Shown here piece after piece: positions 50,981-59,362 of a stretch of DNA of 64,000 bases (its first letter is position 1; each line of letters begins with the position of its first letter). Origin of the DNA: Bradyrhizobium betae (GTDB taxonomy: Bacteria > Pseudomonadota > Alphaproteobacteria > Rhizobiales > Xanthobacteraceae); NCBI RefSeq assembly GCF_004123905.1, contig NZ_MZXW01000053.1, forward strand, positions 186,001 through 250,000, written 5' to 3'. The translations under genes and the position numbers were made by a program. The notes beneath the pieces were generated by a model. The model was given only the letters and a program-made list of their open reading frames with translations. It was not told the origin of the DNA and did no database searches.

Positions 50981-51329
50981 GATGAGTATTCCTGTTCGAC
51001 CATCAGATATTACCACACGGCAACAACAGCGCGTCATCTCCTAAGACGTTACAGATGTAGCGGCCGGCTTCGCTTGGCCCACCCTGCAAATCGGGACGCG
51101 AGATGGAGCTGCACTATCGCCGCAAACTCTGTCATTGCGAGCGGAGCGTACGCGACGACGATGGACCCTCTCGTCACATTCCCCAAACAAACGACTCTTT
51201 CCGGATTTGAACGACCCGGTTGCGCTGATGGCCAGTCTGGGCACGCAGCCAGCTTGTCCAATGCACCATGTCGATCCACTTCCCGTCGCACCGGCCGCGC
51301 AATGCACCGGCCCATGATGGAGATCGACC
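50981..51329. other. Gap with partial repeats
   Basis: No gene seen. It contains a truncated family F remnant (CGGCCGGCTTCGCTTGGCCCACCCTGC, about 51059-51086) and a truncated family E remnant (TGTCATTGCGAGCGGAGCG, about 51130-51149), both without their partner arms. They look like degraded repeats. The sequence before the BA14K gene (about 51200-51329) may hold its promoter, with GGAGATCGACC before the ATG. Confidence 0.5.
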
Positions 51330-51656
51330 ATGACTGGATTCAAAATTCTCGCTGCCGCGGCTTTGTTGTCGGCCCTGACCGCAACCACGGCCTACGCGCA
51401 ATCCGGCTTTGCGAGCAGCCATCCGGGTGCGTACGAGGCGGAGAACCCCGATCGCAACCTGAATGGCACGCTGACGCCGGCGGGCCGGATGGGCCTCGAA
51501 TTGCCGGACGGCGCAGCGCCCGTGCAAGGCGTGGACAACGTTATGGCCCGCGCGGACGGCGGGATGTCCCGGTCATGCGCCGCGCGTTATCGCTCCTTCG
51601 ATCCGGCGACGGGCACCTACATGGGCTTCGACGGCAGCCGCCATCCTTGCAGGTAG
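51330..51656 (+). CDS. BA14K family secreted protein
   Basis: A 108-residue protein with a Sec signal peptide (about 1-23, A-Y-A-Q). The C-terminal BA14K motif is seen: C-A-A-R-Y-R-S-F-D-P-A-T-G-T-Y and D-G-S-R-H-P-C, with two Cys likely forming a disulfide. In Brucella the family founder is a lectin-like immunoreactive surface protein needed for smooth LPS. The function in this organism is unknown. GGAGATCG precedes the ATG. It is followed by repeat family B, copy 2. Confidence 0.85.
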   Translation: MTGFKILAAAALLSALTATTAYAQSGFASSHPGAYEAENPDRNLNGTLTPAGRMGLELPDGAAPVQGVDNVMARADGGMSRSCAARYRSFDPATGTYMGFDGSRHPCR

Positions 51657-51677
51657 TGAGACGTGCACTCTGAGAGG

Positions 51678-51765
51678 CCGTCATGCCCGGGCTTGTCCCG
51701 GGCATCCACGTTCTCCGGTGCGACCGGGCAAGGCATGGATGGCCGGGTCAAGCCCGGCCATGACG
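51678..51765. repeat. Palindromic intergenic repeat, family B, copy 2
   Basis: CCGTCATGCCCGGGCTTGTC then CCGGGCATCCACGTT, ending GGCCGGGTCAAGCCCGGCCA and TGAC. It is almost identical to 17071-17156 over both arms, differing mainly in the central loop. Confidence 0.88.
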
Positions 51766-51776
51766 TTGTGGAAGCT

Positions 51777-53258
51777 TCAGTGCGCAGCCGCCCCGTCCGC
51801 GCTCTCCCGCACATGGACCACCGCGATGTCATCCGCATAGATCCGCTTCCAGCCCTTGAGGTGATCGAGGATCTGCGGGCCCGGAGAATCGGCCACCAGC
51901 AGCGTCGCGTCGATCTTGTGCTCGTCGAGCAGGCCGGGAAGCAGCGCGGGCTTGCGTCCCTCCGTCGCGTTGAAGAAGTCCATCACGAATTTCTCGCCAT
52001 AGAGCTCGGCGCGGCCGTCGACGAAGACCGGGATGTCGCGCGCGATCAGATAGCCGCCGAACTTGTAGGCGTTGAAGATGCGTTGCGCCCCGCGCTTCTC
52101 GAGCAGGTCGAGCGCCGCCACCGGCGTCTGGTCCATCGTGAAGTTGAAGCGATGATGCGACATGAAGAGCGAGGTCGAGGTCCAGGCCGCGGCCACGATC
52201 ATCAGCGCGCCCGTCGCGGTGACGTAGCGGGAGGGCCAGCCCGCACCGCCTTGCGCCTCGGCTTGCTGCTGCGAAAATTTCTCGCCAAGCGGCTTGGCAA
52301 GCACCAGCGGCACCAGGAAGGCGAAGGCCTCGATGCTCCTGACATGGCTGAGCGCCATCCAGGTCAGCAGCAGGATCAGCAGAATCCGCGGCGGCGACAG
52401 CGTCAGGCCGCGATAGAGCCCGAGCGCGATCAGGCCGAACAACGCGCCCTCGAACGCGTTGAAGGATGCAAAATTCACCGGCGACCATTCGGAGATCACC
52501 GTCAGCAGCTCGCCGAGATTGAGAATGTTGGTCGCACCCAGCAATGTACGCCAGCCATAGGGCGTGACACAGCACGCGGCCACCGCCGCGACGCCGAACA
52601 GGAACCAGCGCAGCAGCAGCCGGACCTGCTTGTCGGACTCGAGGCCCCACAGCGCCACGAACGCCATCGGGCCGATCAGCGCGAGGCCCAACACGAAGCC
52701 GCCATGCAAATTCGCCCACAGCGACATCAGTGGCAGCCAGGCCCATGACGGCGTGCCCCTGCGATCGGCCGCATTCATCAGCATGCCGACCCACGCGATC
52801 ATCACGGGCAGGGCCAAAATGTGCGGCCGCGCCAGGATGTGATGCAGCGACAGCACGACTGCCAGCATCGCGAACAGCACCGAGCGCGGCATCTCCAGAT
52901 GTGCGTCGAGCAAATCGACCAGGATCGCCGCCGACAACGCCACCGCGAGCGCGGTGAGGATCACCGGGCCGGCCCAGCCCCATTGCGCGTAGGAGAGCGC
53001 GAACGCGACCTGCGACAGCCACGAGGTCGACACCCAGGGCGCACCCGGCCGCGTGAAGGAATAGAAGTCGGTATAGGGGAGGGCGCGGTGATCGAGGATC
53101 CATTGCCCGATCTTGATCTGCCAGAACGAGTCGGAGTCCTGAAGCAAGGTGTCGCCGACATAGAGGAAGAAGAGATAGGCGCCCGCACCGACGCAGAGCG
53201 GCACCAGCGCTCGCGCGCGGCCCTGTGCCGCGATGCCGTTGGCAAAGGAAAGGGACAT
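51777..53258 (-). CDS. Polytopic membrane protein (glycosyltransferase-39-like topology), unknown function
   Basis: A 493-residue protein with about 10-12 transmembrane helices and a C-terminal soluble part. Conserved-looking motifs are the D-S-D-S-F-W-Q-I-K-I-G-Q-W-I near the start, S-L-H-H-I-L-A-R-P-H-I in the middle, and F-G-G-Y-L-I-A-R-D-I-P-V-F-V-D-G-R-A-E-L-Y-G near residue 400. This pattern is shared by a widespread hypothetical family related in topology to GT39/PMT-like enzymes, which would use a lipid-linked sugar, but no catalytic proof is visible. GAGG precedes the ATG at 53258; the frame to 53360 is rejected. It is divergent from the Flp pilin gene. Confidence 0.72.
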   Translation of the reverse strand: MSLSFANGIAAQGRARALVPLCVGAGAYLFFLYVGDTLLQDSDSFWQIKIGQWILDHRALPYTDFYSFTRPGAPWVSTSWLSQVAFALSYAQWGWAGPVILTALAVALSAAILVDLLDAHLEMPRSVLFAMLAVVLSLHHILARPHILALPVMIAWVGMLMNAADRRGTPSWAWLPLMSLWANLHGGFVLGLALIGPMAFVALWGLESDKQVRLLLRWFLFGVAAVAACCVTPYGWRTLLGATNILNLGELLTVISEWSPVNFASFNAFEGALFGLIALGLYRGLTLSPPRILLILLLTWMALSHVRSIEAFAFLVPLVLAKPLGEKFSQQQAEAQGGAGWPSRYVTATGALMIVAAAWTSTSLFMSHHRFNFTMDQTPVAALDLLEKRGAQRIFNAYKFGGYLIARDIPVFVDGRAELYGEKFVMDFFNATEGRKPALLPGLLDEHKIDATLLVADSPGPQILDHLKGWKRIYADDIAVVHVRESADGAAAH

Positions 53259-53546
53259 GCCGCCTCGTCGTCCTGCTTGTTCTTGTCGGTTGGCGCATAA
53301 GACCACGGCGGTCATAACTTCGGGTAAATCGGCGGGAAGCGTTGTGTGATGTCTCGACAATTTAACGGATTGTTTTCAATTCCAGTTTACCATCGCCGAA
53401 TACACGCAAACCGCTCGGTGTTTACGCAGGCGAATTAACTGCGGCGCAATTCTTTGCCTCTACGTTCGGTTCCATGGTCGGGCGGCGCTGGGAAGCCGAA
53501 GAGACCAGACCAGTTGTAGCCTTGTGTACTTTTTTGGGAGCACTCT

Positions 53547-53711
53547 ATGAAGAACCTCGTTGCGCGTTTCTTGAACGATGAATCCGGCGCCACCGCCATC
53601 GAATACGGCCTGATCGCCGCCGGCATCGCGCTGGCGATCATCACCGTCGTCAACAACCTCGGCAGCACGCTGAACACCAAGTTCGGCTCGATCTCGACCA
53701 GCCTCAAGTAA
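53547..53711 (+). CDS. Flp-type IVb pilin
   Basis: A 54-residue Flp/Fap pilin. A short basic leader (K-N-L-V-A-R-F-L-N-D) is followed by the class IVb prepilin motif E-S-G-A-T-A-I-E-Y-G-L-I-A-A, with the conserved Glu-Tyr pair at +5/+6 and a hydrophobic polymerisation helix. A TadV/CpaA peptidase and Tad/Cpa machinery would process and assemble it, but none is encoded here. GGAG lies 7 bases upstream of the ATG. The gene is shorter than common annotation cut-offs. A strong terminator follows. Confidence 0.9.
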   Translation: MKNLVARFLNDESGATAIEYGLIAAGIALAIITVVNNLGSTLNTKFGSISTSLK

Positions 53712-53734
53712 GACTGGACGAAGCCAGAGTTTAG

Positions 53735-53763
53735 AGAGCCCCGTCCTCGGACGGGGCTCTTTT
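53735..53763 (+). terminator. Intrinsic terminator after the Flp pilin gene
   Basis: Stem AGAGCCCCGT/ACGGGGCTCT with a CCTCGG loop and TTTTCG following, starting 24 bp after the stop. Confidence 0.9.
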
Positions 53764-53796
53764 CGTTTGGGCGGACGGCATCAACCTATTTATCAC

Positions 53797-53925
53797 CGTC
53801 ACCCTGAGGTGCTCGCCTCTTCGGCGAGCCTCGAAGGGCGACGGCCCGGCTGCATCTCGGCCGCTCATCCTTCGAGGCTCCCATGGGACGCGTCGCGTCC
53901 CATGCCTCGCACCTCAGGATGACGG
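53797..53925. repeat. Palindromic intergenic repeat, family G (CCTGAGGTGCTCGCC type)
   Basis: GTCACCCTGAGGTGCTCGCC and TTCGGCGAGCCTCGAAGGGC at the left are mirrored by ATCCTTCGAGGCTCCCATGG to CGCACCTCAGGATGAC at the right, 129 bp in all. An inner GGGACGCGTCGCGTCCC dyad replaces the usual tip. From memory, this family is very common in Bradyrhizobium. Confidence 0.85.
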
Positions 53926-53938
53926 AACGGAAGAATTC

Positions 53939-54166
53939 GTAGGGTGGGCAAAGCGTAGCGTGCCCACCATCACGAGCTCACCGAAAATGACGAGCACGGC
54001 GCATTCACAACGTCATTGCGAGCGCCGCGAAGCAATCCAGACTGCCTCCGCGGAGAGATTTTGGATTGCTTCGCTGCGCTCGCACACGAGGATGTGGCAG
54101 CATGCTCGCAACGTCTGTCGCGATTGCGGGGCGATGGTGGGCACGCTGCGCTTTGCTCACCCTACG
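53939..54166. repeat. Family F repeat split by a complete family E palindrome
   Basis: Left arm CGTAGGGTGGGCAAAGCGTA then GCGTGCCCACCATCA (53939-53972); right arm GATGGTGGGCACGCTGCGC then TTTGCTCACCCTACG (54132-54166). Between them is the family E element CGTCATTGCGAGCGCCGCG to GGATTGCTTCGCTGCGCTCG (54011-54087). No gene is present in 53764-54198. Confidence 0.82.
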
Positions 54167-54198
54167 GCAGCTTGCCGCGGATCAAGACGACCGCGCCG

Positions 54199-55182
54199 TC
54201 ATTCCGCGAGGCTGGGCTGCCAGACCGGCGCCGGCGCCGGCGCGGCAGACACAGCCGACGTGCGGCCGAGCCGCGCCACATAAAACTTCGTCACCCAGAT
54301 CGATGCTGCGGCAACCGCGATGCCGCCCACGACGTCGATCAGATAATGCGCGCCGATCACCGGCGTTGCCGCGATCATCAGCATGTTGAGCGCGGCCGCG
54401 ATGCCGCCGATGCCGCGCACCGGCCACAGCGCCCACATGTAGAGCACGGCGGATGCGGCGTGAAAGCTTGGGAACGAGACGATGCCGGAGAGGAAGAACA
54501 GATGCAGCTCGTGCAAACTGTCGTCGCGCAGAGCCAGGATATCCCGCAACTGCCCGGCATAGACCATGGTGTTGATCTCGGGAAAATGCGCGGCCGGCAA
54601 TTGCAGCCCGTAATAGGTGCCGATCGCCGGCACCATTGCCGAGATCGCGATGGTGACCGCGAGCGCAAGGCTCATCGCGAGCATGAACATCTGCAGCCGC
54701 ACATAGCGCGCCGTCAATGTCAGCACGACGGGAATGGCGAGCAGCGGCCATTTGATCAGCCCGTAGCCGCGCGCCAAGAGGTCGGCGAGCCAGGGATGGT
54801 CGTTGACGTAGCTTGCGATCGGTTCGGGATCGAGGCCGAACGCGCGGTCGATCGCAAGCAGCGCGTCGTCCTGGAGCGGCCAGTTCATTTTGCCTGCGAC
54901 GTAGCTCAAGGGGCCGACGATGGCGCAGGTGAGAATGACCTGTCCGATCGTGCCGAGCGAGAACACCAGTTTTGGATCGGCAAGCTCGCCCTTGGCGAGC
55001 TGATGACGATAGGCGATTGCGATCAGCAGGGCGGCGATCGCCAGCGTGATGCCGTAGGCGACGGGCTCGAGGCTCAGGCCGGTTGAGGGCAGGCCGAACG
55101 CCAGCAGGCTGCCCATGGCAACGATGGGAAGCCAGTTCAGCTGGAAGAGCTGCCAGGCGATCCTTGTGTCGGTATCGAGCAT
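54199..55182 (-). CDS. PAP2-type membrane phosphatase/phosphotransferase (inositolphosphotransferase-like)
   Basis: A 327-residue protein with about seven transmembrane helices. The PAP2 motifs S-F-P-S-F-H-A-A-S-A (motif 2, catalytic His) and G-A-H-Y-L-I-D-V-V-G-G (motif 3, His and Asp) are at about 240-285. This is the pattern of the PAP2_3 group of lipid phosphatases or Aur1-like inositolphosphotransferases, with the active site facing the periplasm. An ATG at 55182 is used, though the frame is open to 55305 and neither start has a clear ribosome site. The C-terminal tail is Pro/Ala-rich. Substrate unknown. Confidence 0.82.
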   Translation of the reverse strand: MLDTDTRIAWQLFQLNWLPIVAMGSLLAFGLPSTGLSLEPVAYGITLAIAALLIAIAYRHQLAKGELADPKLVFSLGTIGQVILTCAIVGPLSYVAGKMNWPLQDDALLAIDRAFGLDPEPIASYVNDHPWLADLLARGYGLIKWPLLAIPVVLTLTARYVRLQMFMLAMSLALAVTIAISAMVPAIGTYYGLQLPAAHFPEINTMVYAGQLRDILALRDDSLHELHLFFLSGIVSFPSFHAASAVLYMWALWPVRGIGGIAAALNMLMIAATPVIGAHYLIDVVGGIAVAAASIWVTKFYVARLGRTSAVSAAPAPAPVWQPSLAE

Positions 55183-55453
55183 GCTGCACCAGGGTGGAAT
55201 CGCAGTACCGCGGTACAGTGGTGGGTTCGCCTTAAAATGGCGGTAACGGCCAGGATCAACCTTTTGCCAATCCGATTGCTGCAATTTGAATGATTGGCGC
55301 GCCACGCCGCTTTACCATGACGTTTCACGCATTTGCTTCTTGTCATCACCTCTGAATAGTTGTTCAGTCCTTGCGGGGCGATTTGCAGTGAAATCAGTGA
55401 CTAAGCGTTCGGCCGCAGGGCGTGTGGCTAGCGTGTGGGACAGGAAGCGCGCC

Positions 55454-56134
55454 ATGGTTTATCGGCGGACGCATCAAGTGGTTAAGCGCCTCGCGGCCAG
55501 GCGCAGTGCGATACTGGCGGCGGCGCGGGAGGCGGCGGCGGAAGGCGGGATGGCGGCGGTGCAGATCGCGCCGGTCGCGGTCCGCGCCAGTGTCGCGGCG
55601 GGGACGGTCTACCGCTACTTCCCGTCCAAGGCCGATCTGATCTCCGAATTGATCTCCGAGGTTTCGCGGGACGAACTCGCGGCGATCCGCCGGGCGGCCG
55701 ATGCCGCGCCGGGGCCGTCCTCGGCACTGGCGGCCGCAGTTACCACCGTGGCGGTCCATACCCTGTCGCAGCGCAGACTGGCCTGGGGCATTTTGGCCGA
55801 GCCAGTCGATGTCGATGTCAGCGCCTCCAGGCTCGCCAGCCGGCGCGAGATCGCCGGCGAGATCGCTGGCCGCATCGATGCCGCCGTGCGCGCCGGTCAT
55901 TTGCCGGCGCAGGACACTGCGCTTGCCGCCACCGCGCTGCTCGGCGCGTTGCATGAGTCGCTGGTCGGGCCGCTCGCACCGGACAATCTCGAAGATCCCG
56001 CCCGGATGCGCGACGCTGTCCAGACCGTGACGCTGCTCGCGCTGCGCGCCGTCGGCGTCATGGACGCGCGCGCCCGCGGCCTGGTGGTGCAGCAGACGCT
56101 GCTGCCGGCCGCGAAAGCGCTGGTCGGGGCGTGA
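55454..56134 (+). CDS. TetR/AcrR family regulator
   Basis: A 226-residue regulator. The HTH lies at about 15-62 (R-S-A-I-L-A-A-A-R-E-A-A-A-E-G-G then A-G-T-V-Y-R-Y-F-P-S-K) and an Ala-rich ligand domain follows. The ATG at 55454 has AGGAAG 7 bases upstream; a GTG at 55388 would add 22 residues and cannot be excluded. It is divergent from the PAP2 gene and convergent with pyk. No operator was recognised. Target and ligand unknown. Confidence 0.82.
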   Translation: MVYRRTHQVVKRLAARRSAILAAAREAAAEGGMAAVQIAPVAVRASVAAGTVYRYFPSKADLISELISEVSRDELAAIRRAADAAPGPSSALAAAVTTVAVHTLSQRRLAWGILAEPVDVDVSASRLASRREIAGEIAGRIDAAVRAGHLPAQDTALAATALLGALHESLVGPLAPDNLEDPARMRDAVQTVTLLALRAVGVMDARARGLVVQQTLLPAAKALVGA

Positions 56135-56286
56135 AAAAGCAGCGCGAGGCCGAGGCTGAGGCCTGATTGCGCTCAGGTCATTGCCTGAGCGCGCCTTTTC
56201 GACAAACCGCAGCAAGCCCGCCGGACGCGCCGGCTACTGTGCATGGGGTTGTTTTCGACCTTTTTGTTTGGCCGCGCCCGGCCGCC

Positions 56287-57723
56287 TTAAATATTCGCGT
56301 CGCCCTCGGGGCCGACGGAAGCGATGCGCAGCATGTTGGTGGTGCCGGGGATGCCGAGCGGCACGCCGGCGACGATGATCACGCGCTGACCGGCGCGGAC
56401 AAAACCGTCACGGAAGGCGATCTGGCCGGCGCGGCTCACCATGTCGTCCTGGTCGCGCGCATCGTCCGCCACCACGCAATGCACGCCCCAGACCACGGCG
56501 AGCCGGCGTCCGGCCTGAATGTTCGGCGTGATCGCCACGATCGGCGGTTTCGGCCGCTCGCGTGCGACGCGCGCGGCGGTCGAGCCCGAGCTGGTCCAGC
56601 AGATCAGGGCGGGCAGGTCGAGCGTTTCGGCGACCTGTCGCGCGGCGTCGGCGATAGCGTCGCCGGCAGTCGCTTCGGGCGCCGGGCGCTGAGCGGTGAG
56701 TACGGAACGATAAGTCGGGTCGCGTTCGACCTCTTCGCCGATGCGATTCATGGTCGAGACGGCCTCGACCGGGAATTTGCCGGCCGCCGATTCCGCCGAC
56801 AGCATGATGGCGTCGGCGCCTTCATAGACGGCGGTGGCGACGTCGGAGACTTCGGCGCGGGTCGGCACCGGCGACTGGATCATCGATTCCAGCATCTGGG
56901 TCGCGACCACCACCGGCTTGCCGGCGCGGCGCGCCATCCGCGTCATCTGCTTCTGCAGGCTCGGCACGCGCTCGAGCGGCAGCTCGACGCCGAGGTCGCC
57001 GCGCGCCACCATCAGCGCATCGGAGGCCTCGATGATGTCGGCGAGGCGGTCAATCGCCTGCGGCTTCTCGATCTTGGCCATCACGGCGGCGCGGCCGCGG
57101 ATCATCTTCTTGGCCTCGATCACGTCGTCGGCGCGCTGCACGAACGACAATGCGATCCAGTCGACGCCGGTCACCAGCGCGGCTTCGAGGTCGGCGCGGT
57201 CCTTCGGCGTCATCGCCGAGACCGGCAAATCGGTGTCGGGCAGGCTGACGCCCTTGCGGTCGGACATCCGGCCGCCGACCACGACACGCGTCACCGCGTG
57301 CTCCTTCGTGGTCTCTTCCGCGATCAGCCGCACCTTGCCGTCGTCGAGCAGCAGCGAATGGCCCGGCCGCAGCGCAGCCAGGATCTCGGGATGCGGGAGA
57401 TTGACGCGATTGGCATCGCCCGGCGCCTTGTCGGAATCCAGCGTAAAGGTCTGGCCGTTCTGGAGCTGCACCGCGCCCTCGGCGAAGGCGCCGAGCCTGA
57501 GCTTGGGGCCCTGCAAGTCGACCAGAATGCCGATCGGCCGGCCGTAGCTCGACTCGACGTTGCGGATCGTTGCCACCAGCTCCCGCATCTTGTCATGCGG
57601 GGTGTGGCTCATGTTGATACGGAATACGTCGGCGCCGGCCTCGAACAGGCGGCGGATCATCGCGAGGTCCGAGGAGGCGGGTCCGAGGGTCGCGAGAATC
57701 TTGATACGGCGAAGACGCCTCAT
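56287..57723 (-). CDS. pyk: Pyruvate kinase
   Basis: A 478-residue glycolytic enzyme converting phosphoenolpyruvate and ADP to pyruvate and ATP. The N-terminus K-I-L-A-T-L-G-P-A-S and R-I-N-M-S-H, the D-L-Q-G-P-K-L-R motif, the catalytic Lys in A-K-I-E-K-P-Q-A and the metal-site Glu/Asp in A-R-G-D-L-G-V-E-L-P are all present. The C-terminal allosteric domain follows. The ATG overlaps the TGA of the upstream DUF1036 gene (ATGA), so the two are co-translated. This DUF1036-pyk pairing is common in alphaproteobacteria. Confidence 0.96.
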   Translation of the reverse strand: MRRLRRIKILATLGPASSDLAMIRRLFEAGADVFRINMSHTPHDKMRELVATIRNVESSYGRPIGILVDLQGPKLRLGAFAEGAVQLQNGQTFTLDSDKAPGDANRVNLPHPEILAALRPGHSLLLDDGKVRLIAEETTKEHAVTRVVVGGRMSDRKGVSLPDTDLPVSAMTPKDRADLEAALVTGVDWIALSFVQRADDVIEAKKMIRGRAAVMAKIEKPQAIDRLADIIEASDALMVARGDLGVELPLERVPSLQKQMTRMARRAGKPVVVATQMLESMIQSPVPTRAEVSDVATAVYEGADAIMLSAESAAGKFPVEAVSTMNRIGEEVERDPTYRSVLTAQRPAPEATAGDAIADAARQVAETLDLPALICWTSSGSTAARVARERPKPPIVAITPNIQAGRRLAVVWGVHCVVADDARDQDDMVSRAGQIAFRDGFVRAGQRVIIVAGVPLGIPGTTNMLRIASVGPEGDANI

Positions 57724-58319
57724 GGCTTATTTCCAGACGGTGGCGAGGGAACTGGTGGGAGGCCAGGCGCGGCGGGGGGCGTACCACCGGGCGGACTATT
57801 GGGCAAACCCGGAACGCCGCCACCCGGTCCAACCGGGCCGGGCAGGCCGGGCACGCGCTGCTGTTGCGACGGCTGTTCGTTGGCATCGGTGAGCTGGACC
57901 GTCCAGGCCCGCTGCTCGCCGGTATCGACCTCGAAATAGCCGGTCCGGTCGTAGCCGCGCGCGAGGCAATCCTCGGTGCCGCGGATGGTGAATTCCTTGT
58001 CGCGCGAGCACATGAAGGCCTGCCCCGACCATTCGCCGCCGCGGTCATAGTCGATCGCGTAGATGTAATAGTAACGGGCGACCAGCGTTCCCCGCAGCAG
58101 CGTCTCGCAGGAGCGGGACGAGATGTTCCACCAGCCCTCGGTGGTCCAGCCGTCGGCGTCCTTGTAGCCGAGCGCGATGCCGACCCGGCTCGAGGTGTTG
58201 TTGCAGAGCCGGAAATCGGCCGCGGCCGGGCTCGCCCAGGAGCACAGCAGGCCAACCACCAGCACCGGGACCAACCGGGCGAGTAGGCAAAGGGGGGAGC
58301 GGGGAGATTCGGCGATCAT
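57720..58319 (-). CDS. DUF1036 family secreted protein
   Basis: A 199-residue protein with a signal peptide (about 1-35, S-P-A-A-A-D-F). The DUF1036 domain (about 35-140) has R-L-C-N-N-T-S-S-R-V-G-I-A-L-G-Y, G-W-W-N-I-S, and C-x-R-D-K-E-F-T-I, with several Cys that could form disulfides. A C-terminal Pro/Gly-rich tail (about 150-199) of low complexity follows. The start at 58319 was chosen for the signal peptide; the open frame further upstream to 58922 runs antisense to DUF1244. It overlaps pyk by 4 bases. The molecular role is not known. Confidence 0.85.
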   Translation of the reverse strand: MIAESPRSPLCLLARLVPVLVVGLLCSWASPAAADFRLCNNTSSRVGIALGYKDADGWTTEGWWNISSRSCETLLRGTLVARYYYIYAIDYDRGGEWSGQAFMCSRDKEFTIRGTEDCLARGYDRTGYFEVDTGEQRAWTVQLTDANEQPSQQQRVPGLPGPVGPGGGVPGLPNSPPGGTPPAAPGLPPVPSPPSGNKP

Positions 58320-58487
58320 TGTCGCGGAACGTATACCAGATGATTGACGATTTGGCGTAGGGCCGGGGGAACCGACCCGTGGGGGCTTGGAGGCCGTTTG
58401 CCCTGCGATATGGCAAAATCTGTGACAGGACCCCACCTGATCCCGTAAGGGTGACCACAAGCAAGTGCAGAGCCGAGGGATCCAGCC

Positions 58488-58793
58488 ATGGCCATCGACG
58501 ACAAAACCAGAACGGAGCTCGAGGCGGCCGCATTCCGGCGCCTGATCGACCATTTGCGGGAGCGGACGGACGTCCAGAACATCGACCTGATGAATCTGGC
58601 GGGCTTCTGCCGCAACTGCCTGTCGAATTGGCTCAAGGACGCCGCCGACGCCCAAGGCGTCGCTCTCAGCAAGGACGAGAGCCGCGAGGCCGTCTACGGC
58701 ATGCCCTACGAGACCTGGAAAGCGAAGCACCAGGGCACGGCCACGCCCGAGCAGATCGAGGCGATGAAGAAGGTCCATCCCCACGGGCACTGA
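58488..58793 (+). CDS. DUF1244 family protein
   Basis: A 101-residue small helical protein. It has F-R-R-L-I-D-H-L-R-E-R-T-D-V-Q-N-I-D-L-M-N-L-A-split motifs, N-L-A-G-F-C-R-N-C-L-S-N-W, and Y-G-M-P-Y-E-T-W-K, all typical of DUF1244, whose Cys-x2-Cys and His-rich end may bind a metal. It is divergent from DUF1036/pyk and followed 183 bp later by gapR. An AGCCATGG context marks the ATG. Function unknown. Confidence 0.88.
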   Translation: MAIDDKTRTELEAAAFRRLIDHLRERTDVQNIDLMNLAGFCRNCLSNWLKDAADAQGVALSKDESREAVYGMPYETWKAKHQGTATPEQIEAMKKVHPHGH

Positions 58794-58976
58794 CCGCGGC
58801 CCTTGAGTCGCACCACACAACAGCTTTCTGCGCCTCGCCGCAGGAAGGTGTGGGCGCGCTGTGGACGAGCGCGATGCTTGCTTGAACGCAGCGGGTACGA
58901 ACCCTAAGGGTTTTGCCAGCACGCGCGGTGGATGCCGGCGTCACCTCGTTTTGCCAGTTCCATTTGGAGTACCAAG

Positions 58977-59249
58977 ATGGCCACCACCGCCGCCGTCCGC
59001 GACGACGAGCCCGCGACGAAATTTGCCAAGGACCAGCTCAAATCCATCATCGAGCGCATCGAGCGGCTGGAGGAAGAGAAGAAGGCGATCTCCGACGACA
59101 TCCGCGACGTCTATGCCGAGAGCAAGGGCAACGGCTACGACGTCAAGGCGCTGCGCACCATCGTGCGGATGCGCAAGCAGGACCCGAACGAGCGCGCCGA
59201 GGCCGAGACCATTCTCGAGACCTACATGCAGGCGCTGGGGATGCTCTGA
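58977..59249 (+). CDS. gapR: GapR (DUF2312) DNA-binding chromosome-structuring protein
   Basis: The 90-residue protein has a variable N-terminus, then D-Q-L-K-S-I-I-E-R-I-E-R-L-E-E-E-K-K-A-I, followed by D-I-R-D-V-Y-A-E-S-K-G-N-G-Y-D and L-R-x-I-V-R-M-R-K-Q-D. These are the coiled-coil and DNA-contact parts of DUF2312/GapR. In Caulobacter GapR tracks overtwisted AT-rich DNA ahead of replication and RNA polymerase and aids gyrase. The ATG at 58977 has GGAG upstream; the frame upstream to 58932 is not needed. It stands near pyk. Confidence 0.9.
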   Translation: MATTAAVRDDEPATKFAKDQLKSIIERIERLEEEKKAISDDIRDVYAESKGNGYDVKALRTIVRMRKQDPNERAEAETILETYMQALGML

Positions 59250-59278
59250 GGCGGTTACGCCTCAGGCACCACTGCCGT

Positions 59279-59310
59279 TGCCCGGATGGAGCGCAAGCGA
59301 AATCCGGGCT
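59279..59310. repeat. Short dyad CCCGGATGGAGCG...AATCCGGG
   Basis: GCCCGGAT (59280-59287) and ATCCGGGC (59302-59309) surround GGAGCGCAAGCGAA. It is an isolated small version of a GC-rich repeat and might also serve as a terminator for gapR, about 30 bp past its stop. Confidence 0.5.
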
Positions 59311-59362
59311 GTCGTGCCCAGCGGGAAACGTTGCTGCCCGGTCCGCAGGCCAGATCTCCAGC

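Noticed and set aside
49779..54166. Possible CRISPR array because of many palindromic repeats
   Set aside because: Repeats are of different families, unequal in size and spacing, and no spacers or cas genes exist.
56167..57939. 590-codon plus-strand frame opposite pyruvate kinase
   Set aside because: Antisense to pyk and DUF1036; no recognisable motif.
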